Origin: Chitinophaga sp. SYP-B3965
Lineage (GTDB): Bacteria; Bacteroidota; Bacteroidia; Chitinophagales; Chitinophagaceae
Assembly (NCBI RefSeq): GCF_009647655.1
Contig: NZ_WJFD01000001.1
Location: 3,338,488 to 3,402,487, forward strand
DNA: 64,000 nt
Direction: 5' to 3'
Every line of letters starts with the position of its first letter. Within the stretch, counting starts at the first letter, position 1. The notes beneath the pieces are model-generated. The model worked only from the letters and a program-made list of their open reading frames with translations. It did no database searches and was not told where the DNA came from. Positions 45,841 through 55,195 of the stretch are shown here, one piece after another. The position numbers were made by a program, and so were the translations under genes.

Positions 45841-47054
45841 CGTCTGCGCCCTCCCATTCTTGGCATAAAAGGACTGCTGGCACCACCTGCCACCGCAGGA
45901 CCGCTGCTCCCATTCATAGACATCACCACCACATCTTTTGGCGACAAGCCGGACAGTACTTCTATATGTGTATTATCATTTAAACCCGTGCGGATGTGTT
46001 TCTGCACAAGCGTGTCCCCACGCAGCAACCAAACGTAATTGGAAGAACCCATCCGTTGCCGGGGTTTGTCTGTATTTGTATCTGCTTTCGGTTTTCTCTG
46101 CACCGCACTTACAATTACATAATCTTCCAATGACGCAGAATCCGGCCGGAACTTCAATGCTTTTACCGGTAACAATAAGGCTGTATCTTTTTCTGCGGTG
46201 AAGATGGTCACGTTGGCCGTCATCCCCGGTTTCAGTTTCATGGATGCATTCGCGGCATTGATGATCGTATTATAGGTAACCACGTTGGAGGATACATAGG
46301 GAGATAACCTGATCTCCTGTACCTGCCCGTCAAACACATCATCGAGATAAGCATCTACCGTGAAAGTTACCCGTTGCGAATCTGCCACGTTACCGATATC
46401 TGCTTCATCAACACTCGTTTCCACCTGCATATGCGAAATATCTTTTGCGATCACAAATAAGGTAGGCGTATTAAAACTGGCTGCCACCGTTTGCCCTAAG
46501 CTCACATTCCTGTTCAGTACCACACCATCTATCGGAGAATAGATCTCCGTGAAAGAGAAGTTCTTTAAGGCCGTTTGTAATTGCGCATTCACGCTGGCTA
46601 CATTTGCCTTTGCCTGGTTGATCTGGTTAAAGGCATTATCATAATCCGCTTTGCTGATAGCGCCTGTTTTATAGAGCAGGTCCTGTCGAGAGAAATTATT
46701 CTGCTGGTATTGCAGGTTACTTTGCACCACCTGCAGATTAGCCCTGAACTGATCTACCTGTGCCTGGAATAAAGATTTATCCAGCTCGGCGAGTAATTGC
46801 CCTTTCTTCACCTGTGTATTAAAATCCACATAAAGGCTCTTGATAGTACCTGATACCTGTGTACCCACTGCTACAGTATCCACAGGCCGGAGTGTACCCG
46901 TAGCCGTAACTGTAGTGGCAATGTGTCCATACTCCGGTGCTGCCGTTTCAAAACTCACCGGCACTTCCTTCTTCCTGATAAAAAAATACCAGATAGCTAT
47001 CGCCGCCACAAGGATCAGCACAGTTGTAATAATGCCTTTTTTATATTTTTTCAT
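45837..47054 (-). CDS. MacA-type periplasmic adaptor
   Basis: Membrane-fusion protein of 405 residues linking inner-membrane pump and outer-membrane channel. One N-terminal anchor (about 8-26) is followed by the barrel-sandwich half motif GTLRPVDTVAVGTQVSGTI, a hairpin coiled coil (about 85-165, LYKTGAISKADYDNAFNQI) and the returning YSPIDGVVLNRNVSLGQTV. The C-terminal tail is Gly/Met/Arg rich (GGASSPFMPRMGGRRR). It lies between the TolC-type gene and the ATPase gene in a tight operon. Confidence 0.95.
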   Translation of the reverse strand: MKKYKKGIITTVLILVAAIAIWYFFIRKKEVPVSFETAAPEYGHIATTVTATGTLRPVDTVAVGTQVSGTIKSLYVDFNTQVKKGQLLAELDKSLFQAQVDQFRANLQVVQSNLQYQQNNFSRQDLLYKTGAISKADYDNAFNQINQAKANVASVNAQLQTALKNFSFTEIYSPIDGVVLNRNVSLGQTVAASFNTPTLFVIAKDISHMQVETSVDEADIGNVADSQRVTFTVDAYLDDVFDGQVQEIRLSPYVSSNVVTYNTIINAANASMKLKPGMTANVTIFTAEKDTALLLPVKALKFRPDSASLEDYVIVSAVQRKPKADTNTDKPRQRMGSSNYVWLLRGDTLVQKHIRTGLNDNTHIEVLSGLSPKDVVVMSMNGSSGPAVAGGASSPFMPRMGGRRR

Positions 47055-47058
47055 CTGA

Positions 47059-48387
47059 TCATAGTTTTACGGGTACGCCCCTGTAAAAGTCATATATCCG
47101 GATAGTTAATGCTGCAGTATATTTAGCTTGTATATATGCCTGAAAGGCCTGTATGTATAAGTTTTTCTGCTGCAGGAATTCCACCATATTGGCCACTCCC
47201 ACTTTCTGTTGTTCTGCGGCAATACGATAACTCTCCTGTGCATATTTCAGTTGCACCACCGCCGCATCATATTGCGCCTGTGCATTCTGCACATTGATGT
47301 ATTCCTGCTCCACTGCCTGCGATAAATTGGTTTTGGTATCCTGCAATACCAGTTTGGACTGATCCACTTCTATCTTTGATTTCTCCACATTGGTTTTATT
47401 CACCCGCCGTGTAAAAATGGGAACGGATAATGTAAGCCCTATCTGCTGGTAAAAGTTATTATCCAGTTGTTTGAGATAAGCAAAATCCGGGTCTCTTGCA
47501 TAAGAGCTGCCGATAGATCCGCCGGCACTTAATGTAGGGAGGTAAGCCGCTTTTGCTTTTGCCAGGTTCAGCCCTGCTATTTCAATGCCCAGTTCACTGC
47601 TTTTAATTTCCGGCCGGCTGGTAAGCGCCACATCCTGCGCTTCCCGCAAAGGATAAGGGGTTTCCGTTGTGGTGATCGTATCCGGCTCACTGACTTCCAT
47701 ACTGTACGTGTAAGGCAATTGCAGCAATTGTTTTAGCACCAGTTTATTCTGCCGGTGTTGATTTTCTGCGGCCACCAATGTGTATTGATCATTGGCCAGC
47801 TGAGATTGCAACTGGGCCAGGTCCTTCAATGCAATGCTGCCTGCATCATAACGCTGCTGCCCTTGCTGCACCTGTGCTTCAGAAGTAGCCACCACATCCT
47901 TTACATAAACGATGTTCTCTTTAGCCAGTAAAATATTCAGGAAAGCCTGTGTGATCTGTAAGGTGATATTATTTACCTGCTGGGCAATGTCCAGGTCCGC
48001 CACCTGTACCGCGAGGTTCTTCTGTTTGATGTCATAGTTGAGCATGCCACCCTGGAAGATCACCAGGTTTGAATTGAGGGAATAATTACCGGAGCTGCCT
48101 ACTATGTAAGGCGTGCTGTTGGCAGACCTCACCACCTTGCCCCCACTGAGGTTCTGAGAAGCGGAGCCATTCAGGTCCGGTAACCTGGCCGCCTGGGATT
48201 GCAGTACATCCTGCCCGCTGCTCAAACGGCTTAACCGTAGGCTATTCAGCTGGATGTTGTGCTGAATGGCATAATCCAGGCAATCCTGCAAACCCCATTT
48301 GGCGGGGAGGCTGTCCTGCGCCAGCACCCTGCCACTTAATAGAAAAACAAGCACTATTGCTACTCCCGACCTTAATAAGAACACCAT
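47059..48387 (-). CDS. TolC-family outer-membrane efflux channel
   Basis: Outer-membrane channel of 442 residues with signal peptide (VLAQ, about 21-24) and two OEP halves rich in long helices. WGLQDCLDYAIQHNIQLNSLRL near 31 opens the first, and ARDPDFAYLKQLDNNFYQQIGLTLSVPIFT near 300 marks the second. It is the first gene of the exporter operon, 5 bases before the adaptor gene, completing a MacA-MacB-TolC tripartite system. It is divergent from the 957-residue protein gene across 149 bases. Confidence 0.95.
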   Translation of the reverse strand: MVFLLRSGVAIVLVFLLSGRVLAQDSLPAKWGLQDCLDYAIQHNIQLNSLRLSRLSSGQDVLQSQAARLPDLNGSASQNLSGGKVVRSANSTPYIVGSSGNYSLNSNLVIFQGGMLNYDIKQKNLAVQVADLDIAQQVNNITLQITQAFLNILLAKENIVYVKDVVATSEAQVQQGQQRYDAGSIALKDLAQLQSQLANDQYTLVAAENQHRQNKLVLKQLLQLPYTYSMEVSEPDTITTTETPYPLREAQDVALTSRPEIKSSELGIEIAGLNLAKAKAAYLPTLSAGGSIGSSYARDPDFAYLKQLDNNFYQQIGLTLSVPIFTRRVNKTNVEKSKIEVDQSKLVLQDTKTNLSQAVEQEYINVQNAQAQYDAAVVQLKYAQESYRIAAEQQKVGVANMVEFLQQKNLYIQAFQAYIQAKYTAALTIRIYDFYRGVPVKL

Positions 48388-48482
48388 TGTATATCCATTA
48401 ATGTTATCAATGACTACATGTTGGCACCATGGTTTAAATAGATAATGTTATTTAACAAATATTATGCAATTATGTTTGGCTA

Positions 48483-48512
48483 TTGGAAAACCCATTATAA
48501 TTGATATTTTTA
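48483..48512 (+). promoter_or_regulatory. promoter of the 957-residue protein gene
   Basis: TTG (48,483-48,485), exactly 19 bases, then TATTTTTA (48,505-48,512), one base off TAnnTTTG. It predicts a start near 48,519 and so supports the ATG at 48,537 over the upstream TTG at 48,501, which lies inside the promoter. Confidence 0.65.
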
Positions 48513-48536
48513 CGCGCATACTTACCCCCTGTACAT

Positions 48537-51410
48537 ATGAAACGTTCCCTTTACCTGGTTACCCTAGTACTCCTTTCGATCCCTTCTTTCCTGTACGCGC
48601 AGAAAGATGCCCCGGTGGCAGGGCATGCTGCCACCCTTACCGATCTCTTAAAAAAGGATTATAGCGCTACGGACCCTGAACAACGGGAAACAGACATCAG
48701 CCGTGACAGGACGCAGGTGATTGCTATTTTTAAGTCTTATCTCACGGACCCGCAGCAGGCAAGCCTGAAATCCAAACTTTTTAATACCAGTGCAAACGAA
48801 CTGAAAGCCTGCCTGGACAGTGTTAACATGAAAAAAAAGGAACTGGATATTTACATGGCCGAGCATGAAAAGGACTTAAATACCTTGAACAAAGCTGTAT
48901 CCGTTACCCAGGAACTGGAAGGAATCAAAAGGAGATATAATGCCAGGAAAACTGAAGTAGATCTGTTAGAACTGGATGCCATCTCAAACCAGTACAGCGA
49001 TAACGCGTTCCTGGTGAAAGCTATCAAACAGTTTGCAGATAAATACACTTCCTTAAACACTAATGAGATTGACCTGTTTGCTACCTCCAATACCGTTTCC
49101 TCCGTTCAAAAAAGCATTCCCTTTATAGGAGGCGCCCTGACATTTGAAACAGTGATAGATGGCCTTGGCCGGTTTCTTGCCAAAAGGATAAAAGAGGAAC
49201 TGACCACTTACGTACTGGACCGGATAAAGATCTGGCTTCAAAACCCGGATGAAAATGACCCGCTGACAGAATTTAAAGTATTGCTTCCCAAAACCACCAG
49301 CTTCCTGATAGGTTTTAATGCAGACCAGATCACCAATTTTCCAAATGAGATCAAACAATACATCGAAGATGATCTGAATCACCTGCTGGACAATGCTGCA
49401 AACCTCCGTAATACACCCAGGATAGGTAAACTCCTTTCCCGGTATCCAGACCTTGATTTTGCATTTGAAGCATTAGAACTGATACCGGATATCTCCAAAA
49501 TAAAGAACCCGGTTGATTACTTTACTTTCCTCGAAACCAGCCGGAATATCAGCAGATGGAAAAAAGAGAAGGAGAGTAAGATCAGATACAATATTGCAAA
49601 TGGCGTTTATCTCACGGCCCTCCTTTCAAGAAGCCTGGTGGTGATAGACAATGGTGAAAAAAGATTCGCAAGTACAGAATTCCTCACCACCTATGCGCAG
49701 GAAAGTATCTTCTTCATTTTATACAGCGGATTCCTTCACCAGCAGAACCTCAAATATTATGACATCGCCTTTATCAATAATGATAAAGATCCTGTTCTAT
49801 TAAAAAGTTTGTTTAAGCAAAAGGTGCTGGATTATGTTGATGACATGGAGGCCAACCGGATATTCTTCACAGATCTGATCACACAGTCCGCAAAGAATGC
49901 AGAAAAAGTATTTACGCTCGCCGCAGATATCCGCAAAGCAAACAAGGCAGGCATCAAACCAGGAGCAGACACTGTTTACGCTTTTATCAAAAGCATTATT
50001 TCCTTCTCCGAAGAAACTACCGGTGCAGCAGATAAACTGATCAATTACCTGGATGATACAGACAAGGCAACCGAAAGGATAGAGATATCACAACTCACCA
50101 AACCTTACTTTACCATTGCCAATACTACCAATGATGTCATTTACGATATACAACGTAAAAAATATACCACAGCATTGATAAAAGCACTGGAGATCAGTGC
50201 CCCTTTGCTTCAAAACAACCAGCTTACATTGGTAAGCAATTTTGTTAAAAGTGTGGACAATAGCCGTTTCAACCTCAGTGTATATGATTGGGCCTTAGTT
50301 GCTCCGGCAATAATAAAAGGACATGTGAACACAACAATGAAAGAAGCCATCCCCCGTTTCAATATTGAACTTGACAAGGTCAAAAATTACTACACCAGGA
50401 ATTATAAAGACCCTCAAATATTCAATGGCCCGATAGACGTATTTAAAACACTATGCCTGGAAGCATATACCTCAGGGAGTATGACTGCCGCAAACCTACA
50501 AAAAACACAAGAACTCCTAAACACCCCAGATTTTATTAAGGTGGTCGTTTCCTATTATTCGCAAAACTTATTACAGGAAAAGCTTGATTCGATAAAAAGT
50601 GAACTAGTTAGTATCCGCATAAAAAGGGCCAGCGATACCACAGAACCGCTCTTTACTGTTAAGGAAGCAACGCAGATCACTGAAAGTATTAAGGCATATT
50701 CTTTAGCCATTTGCACAAACTATTTTATACTGGGCCTCAAAGAAGAAGGAAAAGAACTACAGGAAAAACGAAGGGCCCTGACGGATGCCCTTCGTGTATA
50801 CGCGCTGAAATTACCTGAGAAATTAGATCTGCAATTGAATCCCAGGCTGATCTCACTCATTCATTTTGTAAATGATATGGCGGTTGCTCAGGATGCAGAA
50901 GGAGTAGAAAAAGCTATAGAAGCATTCGCATTACCAGCTGGCAGTTATGCCATCAAACGTAAAGCCGCAAAAAACTTCTCTCTTAACAGTTATCCCGGGA
51001 TCATGGCAGCTTATGAAATAACCCCTTCTGAGAATAAGTCTGCTATGAGTGTTGGTTTTACAGCTCCGATCGGCATAAGCATGTCGTGGGGTATCGGATG
51101 CGGATATTCACTGGGAGGGTTCCTGTCTGTAATTGATATTGGTGCTGTTACAAGATTAAGGTTGAATAGTTCTGATAGCACCCGCGCGTTACCGGAATTT
51201 AATTTTAAAAATATCCTGGCACCCGGCCTGCATGTTAGCTTAGGCTTTCCAAAAACACCTTTCTCCATTAATCTCGGGATCCAATATGGACCGGAACTCA
51301 GGGTACTGCAAAGTGATAATAGCTACAAATCATTTGATTCCTATCGTATAGGAATTGGGGCTGTGCTGGATATACCTTTACTCAACCTGCATACAAAACT
51401 CAGGAAATGA
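48537..51410 (+). CDS. large exported protein of unknown family, C-terminal barrel-like part
   Basis: A 957-residue protein with a clear signal peptide (LLSIPSFLYAQ, about 12-22). Residues about 25-820 are mostly alpha-helical with charged coiled-coil-like stretches (MKKKELDIYMAEHEKDLNTLNK near 98). The last 120 residues alternate hydrophobic and polar residues with many Gly (VGFTAPIGISMSWGIGCGYSLGG, LHVSLGFPKTPFSINLGIQYG), like half an outer-membrane barrel. No known domain is recognised. The stop overlaps the following protease gene by 4 bases (ATGA), so the two products are probably made together and may form an exported pair. Confidence 0.85.
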   Translation: MKRSLYLVTLVLLSIPSFLYAQKDAPVAGHAATLTDLLKKDYSATDPEQRETDISRDRTQVIAIFKSYLTDPQQASLKSKLFNTSANELKACLDSVNMKKKELDIYMAEHEKDLNTLNKAVSVTQELEGIKRRYNARKTEVDLLELDAISNQYSDNAFLVKAIKQFADKYTSLNTNEIDLFATSNTVSSVQKSIPFIGGALTFETVIDGLGRFLAKRIKEELTTYVLDRIKIWLQNPDENDPLTEFKVLLPKTTSFLIGFNADQITNFPNEIKQYIEDDLNHLLDNAANLRNTPRIGKLLSRYPDLDFAFEALELIPDISKIKNPVDYFTFLETSRNISRWKKEKESKIRYNIANGVYLTALLSRSLVVIDNGEKRFASTEFLTTYAQESIFFILYSGFLHQQNLKYYDIAFINNDKDPVLLKSLFKQKVLDYVDDMEANRIFFTDLITQSAKNAEKVFTLAADIRKANKAGIKPGADTVYAFIKSIISFSEETTGAADKLINYLDDTDKATERIEISQLTKPYFTIANTTNDVIYDIQRKKYTTALIKALEISAPLLQNNQLTLVSNFVKSVDNSRFNLSVYDWALVAPAIIKGHVNTTMKEAIPRFNIELDKVKNYYTRNYKDPQIFNGPIDVFKTLCLEAYTSGSMTAANLQKTQELLNTPDFIKVVVSYYSQNLLQEKLDSIKSELVSIRIKRASDTTEPLFTVKEATQITESIKAYSLAICTNYFILGLKEEGKELQEKRRALTDALRVYALKLPEKLDLQLNPRLISLIHFVNDMAVAQDAEGVEKAIEAFALPAGSYAIKRKAAKNFSLNSYPGIMAAYEITPSENKSAMSVGFTAPIGISMSWGIGCGYSLGGFLSVIDIGAVTRLRLNSSDSTRALPEFNFKNILAPGLHVSLGFPKTPFSINLGIQYGPELRVLQSDNSYKSFDSYRIGIGAVLDIPLLNLHTKLRK

Positions 51411-52612
51411 AATTAATTGGGTTACTGGTATGTTTGCTGATCATGCAAACAAGCACGGCACAGTTCCGTATAAAGATCAGACCGCCAAGGCTGCCTCTGA
51501 GAGACTCTGCCAGCATTAAATCTTATGAGAAGAAAGTAGTGTTTGACAAAGTAACGCGTACCGCTCCGGAGTATGATGCCAATACATTCATGATCATCAA
51601 AGCACAAGCTACCCAGCAGGAACAAAAAAACTCCCTGGAGCTTGATCAGTCAATACTGGCACAGAAAGCACTCCAAAAAGATGAGGAAAGGGAAGGAAAA
51701 GGCCTTGTTGAAGATGACATGGAGCAATATCTCCAGGACCAGGCAAAGTATCCTGCCAGGAAAAGGTACGTCGGCCCCTCTCAATTTGACAGCCGGATCG
51801 AACTCCGGGACCTCAACCCACTGATAAATAATGAAAACCAGATAATTTCTAACGCACGTTCCGTAGGGCTGATCATCCTGAAAGAAAACCTGCAAGCTGT
51901 AACCGATAGTTTTTACCGCATTAATACAAGTCTAACGTTAGGCAGTAAATATGGGTTATGCATCGGACAGGCATTTGCAACCCAACCCGTTGCCGGAGAA
52001 GGTACCGCTTTCCTCATCAAGGGCGACGGCCCGCAAATAATGACAGCCAATCACGTTTTCACCGAACCCGTAGATCATTATGCCATTGTTTTCGGATATG
52101 AAGTATTGAATAAAACAGGTGGCGCCTACGAAACATTCATCCCCATTACAGATATCTATTACCTCACGCAAATACTCTATAAAGACGAACAACTCGATGT
52201 GGCAGTAGCAGCATTGAATAAACCAACAGACAGACCACCCTTAACGTTTTCCACCAGCGCCCCGGCAAAAGAACAGGATGTATATATGATCGGCTATCCC
52301 TGCGGCCTGCCTGCAAAAGTAGCCATGAATGCCGGTGTGAAAGAGAACAATCACCCGCAATATTTTTATACTTCCCTGGATGCATTCCAGGGTAATTCAG
52401 GCTCTCCCGTGTTCAACATGAATACCCATGAGATCATTGGCATCCTTGTATCCGGAGAAGTTGATTTTGTATGGAATGGCAGCTGCAACACGGTTACCAG
52501 TTGCCGCATCCCTTATTGCAAAGGCGAAAAGGCCATCAGGATAAAAACTATTTCAGATTATATAACATCACAAACTCCACCCGGCGGTTCCTTGCTTTCC
52601 CGGCGTCCGTAG
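51407..52612 (+). CDS. exported trypsin-like serine protease
   Basis: A 401-residue protein with signal peptide (STAQ, 16-19). A charged helical stretch (about 60-115) precedes a trypsin-fold domain (about 180-385) with an intact triad: His216 in MTANHVF, Asp264 in EQLDVAV and Ser331 in GNSGSPVF. YMIGYPCGLPAKV is typical of this bacterial S1-like group. Several Cys residues (185, 299, 360, 366, 371) may form disulphides. The gene overlaps the upstream gene by 4 bases, and its last 65 bases overlap the convergent OmpA-like gene. The target is unknown; the co-encoded 957-residue protein is the obvious candidate partner or substrate. Confidence 0.85.
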   Translation: MKLIGLLVCLLIMQTSTAQFRIKIRPPRLPLRDSASIKSYEKKVVFDKVTRTAPEYDANTFMIIKAQATQQEQKNSLELDQSILAQKALQKDEEREGKGLVEDDMEQYLQDQAKYPARKRYVGPSQFDSRIELRDLNPLINNENQIISNARSVGLIILKENLQAVTDSFYRINTSLTLGSKYGLCIGQAFATQPVAGEGTAFLIKGDGPQIMTANHVFTEPVDHYAIVFGYEVLNKTGGAYETFIPITDIYYLTQILYKDEQLDVAVAALNKPTDRPPLTFSTSAPAKEQDVYMIGYPCGLPAKVAMNAGVKENNHPQYFYTSLDAFQGNSGSPVFNMNTHEIIGILVSGEVDFVWNGSCNTVTSCRIPYCKGEKAIRIKTISDYITSQTPPGGSLLSRRP

Positions 52613-53063
52613 CATTATCCGCAACAGGCACATGATCTCCAAGCCCCCAGGTGAACATACGATCCAGATCTACCTTGTAATTATTCAGTAACTGCCGCGC
52701 ATTCACCGCACGCATTTCAGACAAGTTCCTGTTATAAGCAGTCTCACCTGTATTATCCGTATGCCCGGTGATCAGGATCTTCGTTTTATCATATTTATTA
52801 AGCACCGCTGCAAAACGTTCAAACGTTGGTTTAATGTCATCTTTCAATTGATCAGAAGCAGTGGCAAACAATACATGATCCGGGAAGATCACTTTCACAC
52901 TATCGTTGAGGATCGTTACATCCGCTTCATTTAAAGCACTTTTCAGTTCATTGTATTGCTGCTTCATGTATCGCTGTTCAGCGGTTAGTTTTTTAGAGGC
53001 AGCGCAAGAGGTTAAAACAATAAGGGCAGCAATAATTGGGAATAACATTTTCTTCATGAGCAT
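52548..53063 (-). CDS. OmpA-family lipoprotein
   Basis: Peptidoglycan-binding outer-membrane lipoprotein of 171 residues. Lipobox LTSC (Cys20), a short helical linker (about 28-50) and an OmpA C-terminal domain (about 55-170) are seen, with FATASDQLKDDIKPTF, the ligand loop TGHTDNTG near 100 and NLSEMRAVNARQLL. ATG at 53,057 (two codons in) is an alternative start. Its 3' end runs 65 bases into the 3' end of the convergent protease gene. It anchors envelope to cell wall in a general way. Confidence 0.93.
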   Translation of the reverse strand: MLMKKMLFPIIAALIVLTSCAASKKLTAEQRYMKQQYNELKSALNEADVTILNDSVKVIFPDHVLFATASDQLKDDIKPTFERFAAVLNKYDKTKILITGHTDNTGETAYNRNLSEMRAVNARQLLNNYKVDLDRMFTWGLGDHVPVADNATDAGKARNRRVEFVMLYNLK

Positions 53064-53231
53064 AATTTTGCCCCGAAGGTATCTAAAATATGGATTATCA
53101 GTGCTTTATGGGGATTTAGTTTAATATTTGGGATTTGGTTGATATGTATTGAATAAGGAAACATTAAATCATAAATAAATTAGCCCTCCCCGCATGTTTT
53201 TTTACTCTTATCAATTAGAACATTCACAATC

Positions 53232-54947
53232 ATGACCATAGCTGAATTAAAACTATTAAAAGAATCTGAAGATAATGTTGAGTTTAAAGAAGCCAGAAAC
53301 GGATTTTCTTTTGATGGCAGTGATCATAAAGATCAGATCAAACGGCGGAAGTGCCTGCTTGGATATATTGTTGCTTTGGCCAATGAAGGAGGCGGTATGC
53401 TGATATTAGGAATGAGTGATCGTATTCCTCATACAGTTGTTGGAACTGAATTCCTCAAGGGTAGAATTAAAAAAGCGGAAGACAATGTCTATATCAGCTT
53501 AAAGATAAGAGTACAGATCCTGGAATTATTTGAAAATGATTTGAGAGTTGTATGCGTTAAAATCCCTGGCAGGCCTTTAGGCAGATACCTCGATTTTGAA
53601 GGTGTTCCGTTAATGCGCACAGGTGACAGCCTTCGCAACATGGATCAGACAATGATCTGGCACATACTATCTGAACAAGAACCAGACTTCTCTGCAAAAA
53701 TTTGTGAAGGCGTAAGGCCTATAGACCTTGACATAGCTGCTATAGTAAAAATGCGCCAGGCATACAGCAGGAAGAATGGAAACCCCAATATCATGCATCT
53801 TCCTCTTCCCCAATTACTTTCGGACCTTAGACTGGCTAATCCGGGAGGAAAGCTGACCCATGCAGCACTGATCCTTTTAGGACAGGAAGATATTATCTCT
53901 AGAGAATTACCACAAGCCAGTATCATCTGGGAGTTCCGATATACGATATCCCAAACGCCTTATAATTTCAGAGAGGTGATAAGACAGCCTTTGTTTATTG
54001 CTATTGATCGGATTTGGGAACTTATCAATGATAAAAATTCACCTATTCCTATGCGGGATCAGGCATATATTTTTCCAACCCACGTATTCAATGAAGAAGT
54101 GATCCGGGAAGCTATTCTAAACGCTATAGCACATCGTGATTATACCATGCAAAGTGAAGTAGTGATCAGGCAATATCCTTATAAAATAGAGATCCACAAT
54201 CCGGGAGGATTCCCCAAAGGTGTTAGTCTTGAAAATCTCGTCACTGTTTCCAGCACTCCACGAAGCCGCCTGATGACAGAAGTATTGGAAAAAACGGGAC
54301 TTGTGGAACGATCTGGTCAGGGAGTAGATAAAATATATTCTTTGACCCTACAGGAAGGAAAAGCGGAACCAGACTATACGCATTCTAATATGTATCAGGT
54401 AAGTCTGATACTGGATGGGAAAATGGAAGACCCTGCCTTTTCTACATTTATCAGGAAAGTACAAAATGTGAGAACCCCGGAAGAAAAACTGGGCGTGCAG
54501 GAAATTATTGGGCTACATAGACTAAAACAAGGGCAATATGCTAATATCAATTCAGGTGTGATCAGGAAACTGGAAGAAGAAAATCTCATTTTCAGGACTA
54601 CTAATTCTTCCCGCTACGAATTACCAATAAACTATTATGAATTAACCAGTGAAGAAAACCGGATTGGCACACGTTACTTTGTTAAAGAAGTAAAACAGGT
54701 ATTAGCTATTCTTCAGAATAGAAAATTAAAGATGGGAGAATTGGAAACAGAACTAGTTGCCTTCTTAAACCGGAATCAGATTAAATACTTAATCACCAAA
54801 CTAGTGGAAGATGGGATTGTTACCTCAGAGGGAACCGGACGAGGAACAAAATACCTTCTGGTACAATCTCCCGGCACATCAACTGATATTACTTCACCAA
54901 AACATGTGTTGGAAATCCTGCACAAAAAATACGTCGATGTTCAATGA
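53232..54947 (+). CDS. AlbA_2 (Schlafen-like) and GHKL ATPase regulator
   Basis: A 571-residue cytoplasmic protein. The N-terminal AlbA_2 domain (about 10-140) shows NVEFKEARNGFS and LANEGGGMLILGMSD. A GHKL-type ATPase (HATPase_c_4, about 270-400) contains FNEEVIREAILNAIAHRDYT and VEIRSGQGVD-like VERSGQGVDKIYS near 355. C-terminal winged-helix segments (about 480-550) include KMGELETELVAFLNRNQIKYLITKLVEDGIV. This architecture is common in putative transcriptional regulators and turns up in defence islands. It begins the A+T-richer accessory stretch. No operon partner is adjacent. Confidence 0.85.
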   Translation: MTIAELKLLKESEDNVEFKEARNGFSFDGSDHKDQIKRRKCLLGYIVALANEGGGMLILGMSDRIPHTVVGTEFLKGRIKKAEDNVYISLKIRVQILELFENDLRVVCVKIPGRPLGRYLDFEGVPLMRTGDSLRNMDQTMIWHILSEQEPDFSAKICEGVRPIDLDIAAIVKMRQAYSRKNGNPNIMHLPLPQLLSDLRLANPGGKLTHAALILLGQEDIISRELPQASIIWEFRYTISQTPYNFREVIRQPLFIAIDRIWELINDKNSPIPMRDQAYIFPTHVFNEEVIREAILNAIAHRDYTMQSEVVIRQYPYKIEIHNPGGFPKGVSLENLVTVSSTPRSRLMTEVLEKTGLVERSGQGVDKIYSLTLQEGKAEPDYTHSNMYQVSLILDGKMEDPAFSTFIRKVQNVRTPEEKLGVQEIIGLHRLKQGQYANINSGVIRKLEEENLIFRTTNSSRYELPINYYELTSEENRIGTRYFVKEVKQVLAILQNRKLKMGELETELVAFLNRNQIKYLITKLVEDGIVTSEGTGRGTKYLLVQSPGTSTDITSPKHVLEILHKKYVDVQ

Positions 54948-55144
54948 TAAAAACAAAGGTTAATTCTCCATAAAATCCACCCTTTTACCAAAAGAGCAAT
55001 AGCTGCCACCACGCACATAAACAAAAAAACTGTGTAAATCATTGATTTTAAGCAACAAATGCATTCTCTTGCCTTTAAAATCAAATCCTGCAACTATCAT
55101 CTAATTCTCCACAAAACACCCCTATTCTCCATAATCAAATAAAT

Positions 55145-55178
55145 AAACCCGTTGGAAACTTACACTTCCAACGGGTTT
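55145..55178. terminator. terminator hairpin in the 54,948-55,195 gap
   Basis: A perfect 13-bp stem (aaacccgttggaa/ttccaacgggttt) with an 8-base loop separates two convergent genes. T-tracts are interrupted. The rest of the gap holds an approximate direct repeat of TAATTCTCCANAAAA (54,961-54,975 and 55,101-55,115) and an inverted TGATTTTAA/TTAAAATCA pair (55,042-55,083). Confidence 0.75.
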
Positions 55179-55195
55179 CAATCTCTTTGTTTCCG

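Noticed and set aside
48501..48536. TTG-initiated N-terminal extension of the 957-residue protein
   Set aside because: The bases form the -7 promoter element, and the signal peptide begins at the ATG at 48,537.
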